From Bacteroidia bacterium (GTDB lineage Bacteria > Bacteroidota > Bacteroidia > JANWJV01): DNA of 32,765 bases. The translations under genes and the position numbers were made by a program. Shown here piece by piece: positions 7,995 through 14,967 of this stretch. Location of the stretch: NCBI GenBank assembly GCA_025451785.1, contig JANWJV010000110.1, positions 1 to 32,765 of the forward strand. The letters are read 5' to 3'. How positions within the stretch are numbered: the stretch's first letter is position 1; each line of letters starts with the position of its first letter. The notes under the pieces are model-generated. The model did not search any database and was not told the origin of the DNA. It saw only the letters and a program-made list of their open reading frames with translations.

Positions 7995-10295
7995 ATGCGT
8001 TCCGCAGCAAAGATCATTAGTAGAGCTTTACCCCTTCTCCTTTGCCTTTTCACCCTTTCCCGGCCCTTACAAGCCCAAAAAGTGGGACTGGTGCTGAGCG
8101 GCGGCGGGGCCAGCGGCATTTCGCACATCGGCGTGCTGAAAGCACTGGAGCAGAATAACATTCCCATCGATTACATTGCAGGTACCTCCAGCGGGGCGCT
8201 GGTAGGCTCGCTCTATGCCATGGGCTATTCGCCCACACAGATAGAAGCTCTGGTGAAGTCGCAGGATTTCCGCAACTGGGCTTACGGAAATATCGACAGC
8301 AAATACATCTATTACTTTAAGCGCAAGGAGGACAATAGCTCCTGGATCAACATCAAGCTTTCGCTCGACTCGGCGCTGGAATCTTCCCTTCCCACCAACC
8401 TCATCTCCCCTATTCCTGTTGACTTTGCGTTGATGGAAGTAACGGCCATGGCCATCGCCACCGCCAAATATAAGTTCGACAGCCTCTTTGTGCCTTTCCG
8501 TTGCGTGGCCTCTGACATCGAGCAAAAAAAGTCGGTGGTGTTCCGCCAGGGCGACCTGGGAGAAGCCGTGCGCGCTTCGATGTCCTATCCCTTTTACCTG
8601 AAGCCGATAAGTATCGAAGGCAAATTGCTTTTCGACGGAGGCATTTACAATAACTTCCCTTCTAATGTTATGCTCGAGGATTTTACACCTGACGTAGTGA
8701 TCGGCAGCAACGTGAGCGACAACGCGCCTCCTCCCAGTGAAGACAACCTCATTTCGCAGCTCAAGACCATGCTGCTGAGCAAGACCGAGTACAAGATCAA
8801 TTCCGAGAACGGAATTATCATTACACCGAAGACCGACATAGGCCTTTTTGATTTCGAGAACCTGCAGGAGGTGATCGACAGCGGTTATGTGGCGGCGATG
8901 CGCGAGATGCCGAAGATAAAGGCAAGTGTATCGCGGCGCGAAGCTTTTGATGACCTGAAGCTACGCAGGGAGAGCTTCCGGAAAAAGCAGCAGAACATTG
9001 TTTTCGAGAACATCTATATAGAAGGCCTCAACAGCAAGCAAAGCGAATATGTGCGCAGGATACTCAGGCACAAGAACAAGACGCTCACCATGGAGCAGCT
9101 GAAGCCCGAATATTTTCGTTTGGCGGCCGATGACAAGATAAAGCAACTGTACCCGCGCGCTAAAATGAACCCAGGCACCGGCAATTACGACCTGTACCTG
9201 AATGTGCGTAAGGAAAAGGACCTGGTGGTGAACTTCGGGGGCAACATTTCCAACCGCCCTATCAGCGAAGGCTTTGTGTCGGCACAGTACAACTATTTCG
9301 CGAAGGCGGCGATGGCGATCACCGGCAATACTTATTTCGGAAAGCTGTACACCTCCGCACAGGGTAAGATCCGTTTTGATTTCCCGAGCAAGTATCCTTT
9401 TTACCTCGAGCCCATCGTGACGTATAACCGCTGGGATTTTTTTAAGAGCAGCACCGCTTTCTTTGAAGACATCAAGCCTCCCTTCCTCATACAACGCGAG
9501 GAATTTGGGGAGCTGAACGCGGGTTTTCCTGTGGGCAACAAAGGCAAGCTGGTGATCGGTGGAGGGGTGGGCAACATCACCGACAAATATTATCAAACAG
9601 AAAAGTTCTCGCAGAACGATACTGTTGACCGTACTGATTTTTCGTTGGTCACCGCCCAGGCCTTTTATGAGCGCAATACATTGAACAGGAAACAATATGC
9701 CAGCGAGGGATCTTATTTCACTTTCAAGACCAGGGTGGTGCAGGGTGAAGAGTTCACACAGCCAGGTTCCACTTCACCGGGCCAGGACAACTTTCGCGCG
9801 CTGCATGACTGGATACAGTTCAAGTTCGTGATCGACAAGTATTTCAACCAGCGGAGGGTTGTGAAGTTCGGCCTGTATGCCGAGGGAGTGTATTCGTTCC
9901 AGCCATTGTTCAACAATTATACGGCAAGTATTCTTTCGGCACCCGCCTTCCAGCCATTGCCAGAGTGCAAGACCCTTTTCCAGGAAAGCTACCGATCCCA
10001 TAAGTACCTTGGAACAGGATTGAAGACCATCTTCACCTTTCGCAGGAACCTGGAGCTACGCCTCGAAGGTTATGTTTACCTTCCCTACGAGCAGATCATC
10101 AAGACCCCTGACCTGAAAGCACAGTTTGCCGAGCCGCTCACGAGGCAGTTTTTCCTCGGCACTGCCGCCATGGTGTTCCACAGTCCGCTGGGCCCGCTCA
10201 GCTTCAGCGTAAACTACTACGACAAGGAAAAGACCGATCTCACTTTCCTTTTCCATTTCGGATACATCCTCTTTAACAAGCGGGTGACAGAATAG
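7995..10295 (+). CDS. Patatin-like phospholipase fused to an outer-membrane beta-barrel
   Basis: 766 aa. The signal peptide ends near LQAQ (residues 25-28). The patatin domain follows, with oxyanion loop SGGGASG (35-41), nucleophile elbow GTSSG (Ser65) and catalytic Asp214 in FDGG. A POTRA-like segment begins around residue 335 (FENIYIEGLNSKQSEYVRRILRH). From about residue 410 to the end are alternating amphipathic strands typical of a BamA/Omp85-type 16-stranded barrel (surface-antigen family). This architecture is that of type Vd autotransporters such as PlpD, and of the patatin-Omp85 proteins common in Bacteroidetes. The expected activity is lipid acyl hydrolysis at the outer membrane; whether the lipase faces the periplasm or the surface is not clear. 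It probably heads an operon with the next two genes (gaps of 33 and 29 bp). Confidence 0.92.
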   Translation: MRSAAKIISRALPLLLCLFTLSRPLQAQKVGLVLSGGGASGISHIGVLKALEQNNIPIDYIAGTSSGALVGSLYAMGYSPTQIEALVKSQDFRNWAYGNIDSKYIYYFKRKEDNSSWINIKLSLDSALESSLPTNLISPIPVDFALMEVTAMAIATAKYKFDSLFVPFRCVASDIEQKKSVVFRQGDLGEAVRASMSYPFYLKPISIEGKLLFDGGIYNNFPSNVMLEDFTPDVVIGSNVSDNAPPPSEDNLISQLKTMLLSKTEYKINSENGIIITPKTDIGLFDFENLQEVIDSGYVAAMREMPKIKASVSRREAFDDLKLRRESFRKKQQNIVFENIYIEGLNSKQSEYVRRILRHKNKTLTMEQLKPEYFRLAADDKIKQLYPRAKMNPGTGNYDLYLNVRKEKDLVVNFGGNISNRPISEGFVSAQYNYFAKAAMAITGNTYFGKLYTSAQGKIRFDFPSKYPFYLEPIVTYNRWDFFKSSTAFFEDIKPPFLIQREEFGELNAGFPVGNKGKLVIGGGVGNITDKYYQTEKFSQNDTVDRTDFSLVTAQAFYERNTLNRKQYASEGSYFTFKTRVVQGEEFTQPGSTSPGQDNFRALHDWIQFKFVIDKYFNQRRVVKFGLYAEGVYSFQPLFNNYTASILSAPAFQPLPECKTLFQESYRSHKYLGTGLKTIFTFRRNLELRLEGYVYLPYEQIIKTPDLKAQFAEPLTRQFFLGTAAMVFHSPLGPLSFSVNYYDKEKTDLTFLFHFGYILFNKRVTE

Positions 10296-10328
10296 GAAGG
10301 ATTTTACTACTTTAGTCATCCCCAAAAA

Positions 10329-11480
10329 ATGAGAAACACCCTGCTTTCCATTCTTATTGTGTGCGCTGCCTTTTTCAGCGGACAGCCCTTTCTTGGCGCT
10401 CAAGTGGTAAGCGATGCCTTGAAACCTCATCCCAACGCTGTGGAGGAGACAGATACAGGCACGGTGTATTTTTCTTTTTCGAACACCAATTTTCTGAAGA
10501 ACAACGAGTACTTCTGGAAGATCGCCATCGGTTATACTTATTTCGGATCGCAGCTCAACCCGCAGATCGCCTGGTGCCCTAACAAATATCTGAGGCTGCA
10601 GGGCGGCGTTTATTTCAGAAGGGATTTCGGCACCACTGCTCTTCAGGACCTGCAGGCTACTTATTCGCTGAAACTTCAGAAGAACGACATCAGCCTTACG
10701 ATGGGAACATTGGAAGGCCATGTGAACCACCGCCTTATTGAACCGCTCTTTAATTACGAGCGTGCCATTACCAACCCGATCGAGAACGGCATACAGCTAA
10801 AGATCAAGAAACACCGCGTGTGGCTCGACACCTGGATCAACTGGGAGCAGCAGGAATATTTCGGTTCGCCTTTCCAGGAGCACATCTGTGCCGGACATTC
10901 TTCGCGTATCTCCTGGTATGAGAATGGAAGGTTCAGGGTGGTAATTCCCGTACAAGCCATTGTGTTCCATAAAGGCGGACAGATCGACACAGATACCACC
11001 GACATCCTCTCGCTTACCAATAGTTCCACCGGCCTTTGCTTCGAATACGAGTTTGGCGATGACAATATGATCAGCAGTGAGAACTATTACGTGTATTATA
11101 AAGACATTTCTCCCGCCAAGCACCAGCAATACATTTCGGGCGATGGCATTTACCTGAACCTGGGCATCAAAACAAAATATCATGTGAACCTCATGGCCAG
11201 CTACTGGCAGGGCAAATTTTACATGGCGCCCCGGGGCGGTTTTCTGTATTCATCGGTATCTACTATACCAGGCAGCATCTATACCGAAGATGAGCGTAAA
11301 CTGGTTCTGCTGAGGCTTATGTTCCAGCGCGAGGTCCTTCCCGGGCTTTATGCCGACATCCGCTATGAGCCTTATTTTGACCTCGGTAACCGCTTTTTTG
11401 ATGAATTCTCGTATTCCGTTTACCTGAGCTACCGTAAGGATTTCCAGCTGGCAAAGGTAAAACCTAAAAAAGCAGATTAA
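10329..11480 (+). CDS. Exported protein of unknown function, probable outer-membrane barrel
   Basis: 383 aa. I do not recognise a named family. A signal peptide (MRNTLLSILIVCAAFFSGQPFLGA) precedes a sequence rich in alternating aromatic and polar residues, for example WKIAIGYTYFGSQLNPQIAW, LRLQGGVYFRRDF, YSLKLQKNDISLTMG and GLYADIRYEPYFDLG. It ends with SVYLSYRKDFQLAKVK. This pattern fits a membrane beta-barrel of perhaps 14-18 strands. It lies 33 bp after the patatin gene and directly before the DUF3108 gene on the same strand, so an envelope-related role is plausible. A weak -7-like TACTTTAG occurs at 10308-10315, so it might also be transcribed separately. Confidence 0.75.
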   Translation: MRNTLLSILIVCAAFFSGQPFLGAQVVSDALKPHPNAVEETDTGTVYFSFSNTNFLKNNEYFWKIAIGYTYFGSQLNPQIAWCPNKYLRLQGGVYFRRDFGTTALQDLQATYSLKLQKNDISLTMGTLEGHVNHRLIEPLFNYERAITNPIENGIQLKIKKHRVWLDTWINWEQQEYFGSPFQEHICAGHSSRISWYENGRFRVVIPVQAIVFHKGGQIDTDTTDILSLTNSSTGLCFEYEFGDDNMISSENYYVYYKDISPAKHQQYISGDGIYLNLGIKTKYHVNLMASYWQGKFYMAPRGGFLYSSVSTIPGSIYTEDERKLVLLRLMFQREVLPGLYADIRYEPYFDLGNRFFDEFSYSVYLSYRKDFQLAKVKPKKAD

Positions 11481-11509
11481 TTGGCATGCAATTTGAATTT
11501 TCGGCCCCT

Positions 11510-12328
11510 ATGCGGATAAGAAAAAGACACCTCGTTGTTTGTGCGGCTTTCGCGTTCCTTTCTTTCAAAGGAGAAGCTCCGCTCAAAGTTCCCTTCCTTC
11601 CCCAAGAACAAACCGAGCTCCGCAAGATGACCAACGAAGCCTTTAAGCGGGGCGAGATGCTTACCTACCGGATCCACTACGGATTTATGGACGCTGCCGT
11701 TGCAACGCTCCAGGTCACCGACGAGAACAAGCAGTTGGGAGGCCGCAACACTTACCACATTGTAGGCCTGGGAATTTCAAAAGGCTCCTTCGATTGGTTC
11801 TTTAAAGTACGCGACCGTTACGAAACCTATATTGATGAAGAGGCCATTGTTCCCTGGATGTTCATCCGCCGCGTGAACGAAGGCGGTTACCTTATCAACC
11901 AGAACTATGTGTTTAACCACTACAAGAAAAAAGTGGATTGCGATGGTAAGGTGTACGATGCTCCCGAGTTCGCCCAGGATATGATCTCTTCTTTTTATTA
12001 TGCCCGCTGCCTCGACCTGAGCGGTGCCAAGGAAGGCCAGATCTTCAGCATCCCAAGCTTCGTTGACGGCGAGCCCTTCTCGCTCCAGATCAAATATGTG
12101 GGCAAAGAAACCATCAAGACCGCATTCGGAAAAGTAAAATGCCTGAAGTTCAGGCCAGTGCTCCAGAAAGGAAGGATATTTAAGAACGAAGACGACCTGA
12201 AGGTATGGATCACCGAAGACAAGAACCATATCCCCATCCGCGCGCAATGCGATATCCTGTTCGGCTCACTTAAGATGGACCTGGAATCGTATTCGAACCT
12301 GGTGAACCCCCTCTCGATCGTTAAGTAA
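11510..12328 (+). CDS. DUF3108 family exported protein
   Basis: 272 aa from the ATG at 11510. An in-frame ATG at 11486 would add eight residues (MQFEFSAP) before the basic MRIRKR stretch. I prefer the later start because it puts MRIRKRHLVVCAAFAFLSFKG as a normal signal-peptide n- and h-region. The mature part matches the DUF3108 pattern: FKRGEMLTYRIHYGFMDAAVATLQV, NTYHIVGLGISKGSFDWFFKVRDRYE, DMISSFYYAR, and a C-terminal VWITEDKNHIPIRAQCDILFGSLKMDLE. Members are predicted periplasmic beta-rich proteins of unknown biochemical role, often associated with the envelope. The stop overlaps the convergent downstream gene by 8 bp (12321-12328, TTAAGTAA). Confidence 0.85.
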   Translation: MRIRKRHLVVCAAFAFLSFKGEAPLKVPFLPQEQTELRKMTNEAFKRGEMLTYRIHYGFMDAAVATLQVTDENKQLGGRNTYHIVGLGISKGSFDWFFKVRDRYETYIDEEAIVPWMFIRRVNEGGYLINQNYVFNHYKKKVDCDGKVYDAPEFAQDMISSFYYARCLDLSGAKEGQIFSIPSFVDGEPFSLQIKYVGKETIKTAFGKVKCLKFRPVLQKGRIFKNEDDLKVWITEDKNHIPIRAQCDILFGSLKMDLESYSNLVNPLSIVK

Positions 12329-13835
12329 GATCCCGGGCCTCGTATTTCCTTATTGTCTCCATCAAAGGCTTTTTCGTGACCTTGCTCTCCAACCAGTAAT
12401 TGAAACTGGGAATGATGTTGATCTTTTTGTCCTTCGTCTTCAACTGTTCCTGGAATTCATCGAATGCCTCCCTTAATCGGCCCTGGTCATAGGCCTTGAG
12501 CGCAGTCTTCTCAAAAAAGTCAAGCAGGCATAGCGAATAGGCATCAGCGGCCTTGTTTTTTTTCAGCCATCGCCGCGCTGAGCGCGCCAGACCCGGCAAG
12601 AGGTCCATGTTACCCAACTCCACGTGTACCATCAGCAGAACGATCCGCGCCATCGCCTGTATGTCGGCACGGTTGGGCCGGTCGAACTGAATGATCTTGT
12701 TCAGCCATTTCATTGACTCGTGGAATTTCTTCTCATAGAAATAACAAGCGAAAAGATTCGCGCTGATCACCATCTTTAACCCTGCCGCCAGGTGATCGTA
12801 CGACACCGCGTCCTTCACACGCTCCCAGGCTTTGATCGCGTTCTGTGGCTGCATGATCGTCATCTGAGTGAACATATAGCTTGAAACGATATTCGTGAAA
12901 TAAGCGCTGATGGTCTTGTTCTTCCGCTTGGCGGGAAGGGAGTTATAAAAGTCATGTCCCCGCTCCAGCACCCTGTGGGTATCGTCGTGCCGGCCGGTCT
13001 TGGCCAGTGCCACCAGGTAATGCGCGAGGCCGTGGAGGTATTCCACCGCGCGGGCCTGCAATTGACCGGTGTCTGTCTCCAGGTAACTTATCCATTTGTG
13101 CTGAAAAGTATAGGCTTTCTCCCAGTCGCGTAGCGTAGAGTACCGCATGAACTGGGTGGAGTAATAATGTTTGCGCGAAGAATGCGTTAGAAGAGCCTTG
13201 CCGGGAGAGAACAGCTTGTTGTTCTCCAGGAACCGGTAGTGCTCTGCCTCTGTGCTTTGTCCGTAAATGCCACGCACGGCGGAGGCCTGAAGCGAAAGGT
13301 TCCTGTAATCGGAATTGCCCCCGATCTTCTCCATCAGCTCCTTTTCATCCAACGCTTTCGCGCGTATGAATTCCTGCGCGTCGTTCCAGGCGCCCTGTCG
13401 GATAATAGCAGACACCCGCAGGTTGTTGATGAGAACGATGTATGGAAAAGCTTCCGTTGCCATCGCCAGTTTCTCTGCCTTCGCGATCACCTTGTTGCCG
13501 ATATCGTACAGCTGGCGATCATACAATTGCTCCGCCTGGTTGAGGTATTGCTGTATGCGTGTGTTCTCCGAAGCCTCCTCATTGTATTTGGCCAGCGAGC
13601 TGAGGAGCGATTCCGAGAGGTAGTTCTTTGCTTTCTGCAGATGGTGCCTGAACTTTTTCTTCTTCAGCTTCCTCTTCAACAGCTCCTCGTCGTAACGCGG
13701 CAAACTATCAATGGCATCAAAAAGCACCACATAACTAAGACTGCCACTGCCGCTGCCGAACTGCTTGAAAAAACGCTTTTCATGGCTGTCCATCGACTTA
13801 ATGATCCTGAAAAGGTCGTCAGAAGGGGTCTTCAT
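12321..13835 (-). CDS. Uncharacterised ~500-aa helical protein, paralogue 1
   Basis: 504 aa with no signal peptide. The N-terminus (SDDLFRIIKSMDSHEKRFFKQFG) matches that of the gene at 18645-20180 (SEELFQLIRSLSGSEKRYFMLFS). The two also align through a Tyr/Lys-rich helical region (HHLQKAKNYLSESLLSSLAKY versus KQLHRHKNYLFELILRSLAVF) and in the spacing of later helices. The rest looks like a TPR-type alpha-solenoid. I recognise it only as a Bacteroidetes family of unknown function. A TATATTTA box (minus strand, 13857-13864) 21 bp before the start is one mismatch from the -7 consensus. It converges on the DUF3108 gene with an 8-bp overlap. Confidence 0.8.
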   Translation of the reverse strand: MKTPSDDLFRIIKSMDSHEKRFFKQFGSGSGSLSYVVLFDAIDSLPRYDEELLKRKLKKKKFRHHLQKAKNYLSESLLSSLAKYNEEASENTRIQQYLNQAEQLYDRQLYDIGNKVIAKAEKLAMATEAFPYIVLINNLRVSAIIRQGAWNDAQEFIRAKALDEKELMEKIGGNSDYRNLSLQASAVRGIYGQSTEAEHYRFLENNKLFSPGKALLTHSSRKHYYSTQFMRYSTLRDWEKAYTFQHKWISYLETDTGQLQARAVEYLHGLAHYLVALAKTGRHDDTHRVLERGHDFYNSLPAKRKNKTISAYFTNIVSSYMFTQMTIMQPQNAIKAWERVKDAVSYDHLAAGLKMVISANLFACYFYEKKFHESMKWLNKIIQFDRPNRADIQAMARIVLLMVHVELGNMDLLPGLARSARRWLKKNKAADAYSLCLLDFFEKTALKAYDQGRLREAFDEFQEQLKTKDKKINIIPSFNYWLESKVTKKPLMETIRKYEARDLT

Positions 13836-13904
13836 AAAGGTTTCTTATGAATGAGGTAAATATAGCGTGAGTAAAGAACTGAGAAAAATATTTCTTTAGA
13901 AAAA

Positions 13905-13937
13905 TTTGGATTCCACTATTCTTTGCGCTTACATTTG
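13905..13937 (+). promoter_or_regulatory. Bacteroidetes-type promoter of the leader ORF
   Basis: TTTG (13905-13908) is followed after 21 bp by TACATTTG (13930-13937), an exact match to TTTG-N19-21-TAnnTTTG. Transcription would start near 13943-13945, giving an A-rich untranslated region of about 14 nt before the ATG at 13958. This is the best promoter in the window. Confidence 0.75.
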
Positions 13938-13957
13938 CGCCCTGTTAAACAAAAAAA

Positions 13958-14044
13958 ATGAAAAGAAGTAATATACATATCGAAACCATGTACGCAGGAA
14001 CTCGCTTGTTCCTGCACATGAATGGGGTGTGTCGTTACTATTGA
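13958..14044 (+). CDS. Putative 28-aa leader peptide
   Basis: A 28-codon ORF begins MKRSNIHIETMYAGT and ends HMNGVCRYY before TGA (14042-14044). It is preceded by eight A residues and by the promoter at 13905-13937. An intrinsic terminator follows 28 nt after its stop. Inside it a perfect 8-bp inverted repeat, GCAGGAAC (13994-14001) and GTTCCTGC (14008-14015), can form a 6-nt-loop hairpin. Its codons 14023-14033 can pair with the 5' arm of the terminator. The arrangement is that of an attenuation leader. The sensed residue is not obvious: Cys-Arg-Tyr-Tyr sits at the end, Thr-Arg earlier. An alternative is that the region is a small RNA and the ORF is fortuitous. Confidence 0.5.
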   Translation: MKRSNIHIETMYAGTRLFLHMNGVCRYY

Positions 14045-14078
14045 CATATATCGGATCTTTAAACAAGGACGCGCCCCG
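14023..14078 (+). promoter_or_regulatory. Predicted antiterminator helix competing with the terminator
   Basis: TGGGGTGTGTC (14023-14033) can pair over 11 consecutive positions (eight Watson-Crick, three G-U) with GACGCGCCCCG (14068-14078). The second segment contains six bases of the terminator's 5' arm (14073-14078), so the two helices exclude each other. A ribosome at the leader stop would cover the first segment and favour termination; a ribosome held upstream would leave it free. Confidence 0.5.
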
Positions 14079-14102
14079 GTTTTTACCGGGGCTTTTTATT
14101 TT
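14073..14102 (+). terminator. Intrinsic terminator (attenuator)
   Basis: A perfect 8-bp stem, GCCCCGGT (14073-14080) and ACCGGGGC (14085-14092), closes a 4-nt T loop and is followed by TTTTTATTTT. It is a textbook Rho-independent terminator 28 nt after the leader stop and 17 nt before the next start codon. Confidence 0.88.
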
Positions 14103-14118
14103 AAAAAAGGAGGTGCAT

Positions 14119-14481
14119 ATGAATATCTCTATGATCGTTAGAACTGTGATCGCTTACAAAGGCCGGAGCGTTATTTCCGGCATTGCTGACAGGTACAATG
14201 TATCTGATGTTGTTGCTGATGTGCTGAACGTGCTGGATGCTGTTGAGGATGTGCTGGTAGATGTGAACATCGGGAACATGCTGATGATGCTGATCGCCAT
14301 GCTGATGGACGCGGCAGGAGCTATCGTACTGGCCGTTGCGGTAACCGCAACTGCGGCTGCGGTAGTAGTGACTGTGGCTGTTATTGCAGCTGCAGTAAGA
14401 GCAATTGTGGTTCCCGGGTACACGCTTATAAGCGATAGTCCCGCGGACCCTTGCTTTTGTTTACGGGAACACCTGGTTTAG
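14119..14481 (+). CDS. Val/Ala-rich 120-aa ORF, possible small membrane protein
   Basis: I chose the ATG at 14119 because GGAGGT (14109-14114) precedes it by 4 nt, an unusually strong Shine-Dalgarno for this genome. The ORF also extends upstream in frame to 14029, through the terminator, but that is unlikely to be translated. The protein starts MNISMIVRTVIAYKGRS. It continues with a Val/Asp-rich part (VSDVVADVLNVLDAVEDVLVDV) and then a long hydrophobic stretch of Met/Leu and Ala/Val residues, about 51-103, which could form two membrane helices. The tail is hydrophilic. I recognise no family. The last 21 bp overlap the convergent DinB-like gene. Composition is low-complexity and the minus strand is also open here, so it could be a non-coding or recently arisen sequence. 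Confidence 0.4.
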   Translation: MNISMIVRTVIAYKGRSVISGIADRYNVSDVVADVLNVLDAVEDVLVDVNIGNMLMMLIAMLMDAAGAIVLAVAVTATAAAVVVTVAVIAAAVRAIVVPGYTLISDSPADPCFCLREHLV

Positions 14482-14901
14482 ATGATGCTCCATATGATCA
14501 ACATAATCGTCAATAAGGAATTGAAGCGTTTTCTCCCCGTATTCAGGGAATGTGCCGGTATTCATTAGCTTGCTCTCATCCACATGCTTAAGAACGTGGA
14601 GCAGGTGCATGTTATAGATCATCCAGAACTTCACCGTATCCATCCAGTTGCGGTCCTGGTAATGCTGAACGCTCACCCATTCGTTTTGGGCGTACTGGGG
14701 CAGCGGCAATTTGTTCTCCAGCTGCATACGTACAAAGCGCTGGTGGTTATTGGCGGCTGAATCAATAAGATGGCCCATGATCTCCTTCCTGCTCCATTTA
14801 CCGGGAGCAGGACGAAGGGAGGCTTGCTCTTCGGTATATTGAAAAAGCTTGGTTGGGTTTTCGTTGAGGATCTTTTCGAGACGAAGAGCGGCTTTTAACA
14901 T
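14461..14901 (-). CDS. DinB-like four-helix metal-binding protein
   Basis: 146 aa, the usual size for the DinB/YfiT superfamily. It has the typical W.R.EI.GHLIDS segment near the end of the second helix. Candidate metal ligands are His44 (GHLID), His136 and His140 (DHMEHHLNQVF), matching the family's H...HxxxH triad. Members are cytoplasmic; several act as thiol-dependent (for example bacillithiol) transferases, and others have no known function. No assignment beyond the superfamily is possible. It ends within the 3' end of the Val/Ala-rich ORF on the opposite strand. Confidence 0.85.
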   Translation of the reverse strand: MLKAALRLEKILNENPTKLFQYTEEQASLRPAPGKWSRKEIMGHLIDSAANNHQRFVRMQLENKLPLPQYAQNEWVSVQHYQDRNWMDTVKFWMIYNMHLLHVLKHVDESKLMNTGTFPEYGEKTLQFLIDDYVDHMEHHLNQVFP

Positions 14902-14967
14902 GGGGTTTAGATTTTGATTTTCTGCATACGAATTAACGAACAGGCTACGAACGTTACAAATCAGAGC

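Noticed and set aside
13239-13850. A 203-codon plus-strand frame opposite the ~500-aa gene
   Set aside because: The minus-strand protein has a clear paralogue at 18645-20180, which confirms that strand; the plus frame is a shadow.
14154-14423. A Thr/Ser/Ala-rich minus-strand frame of 89 codons
   Set aside because: It is the complement of the Val/Ala-rich plus-strand ORF. The plus strand has the promoter, terminator context and a strong Shine-Dalgarno, whereas the minus frame has none.
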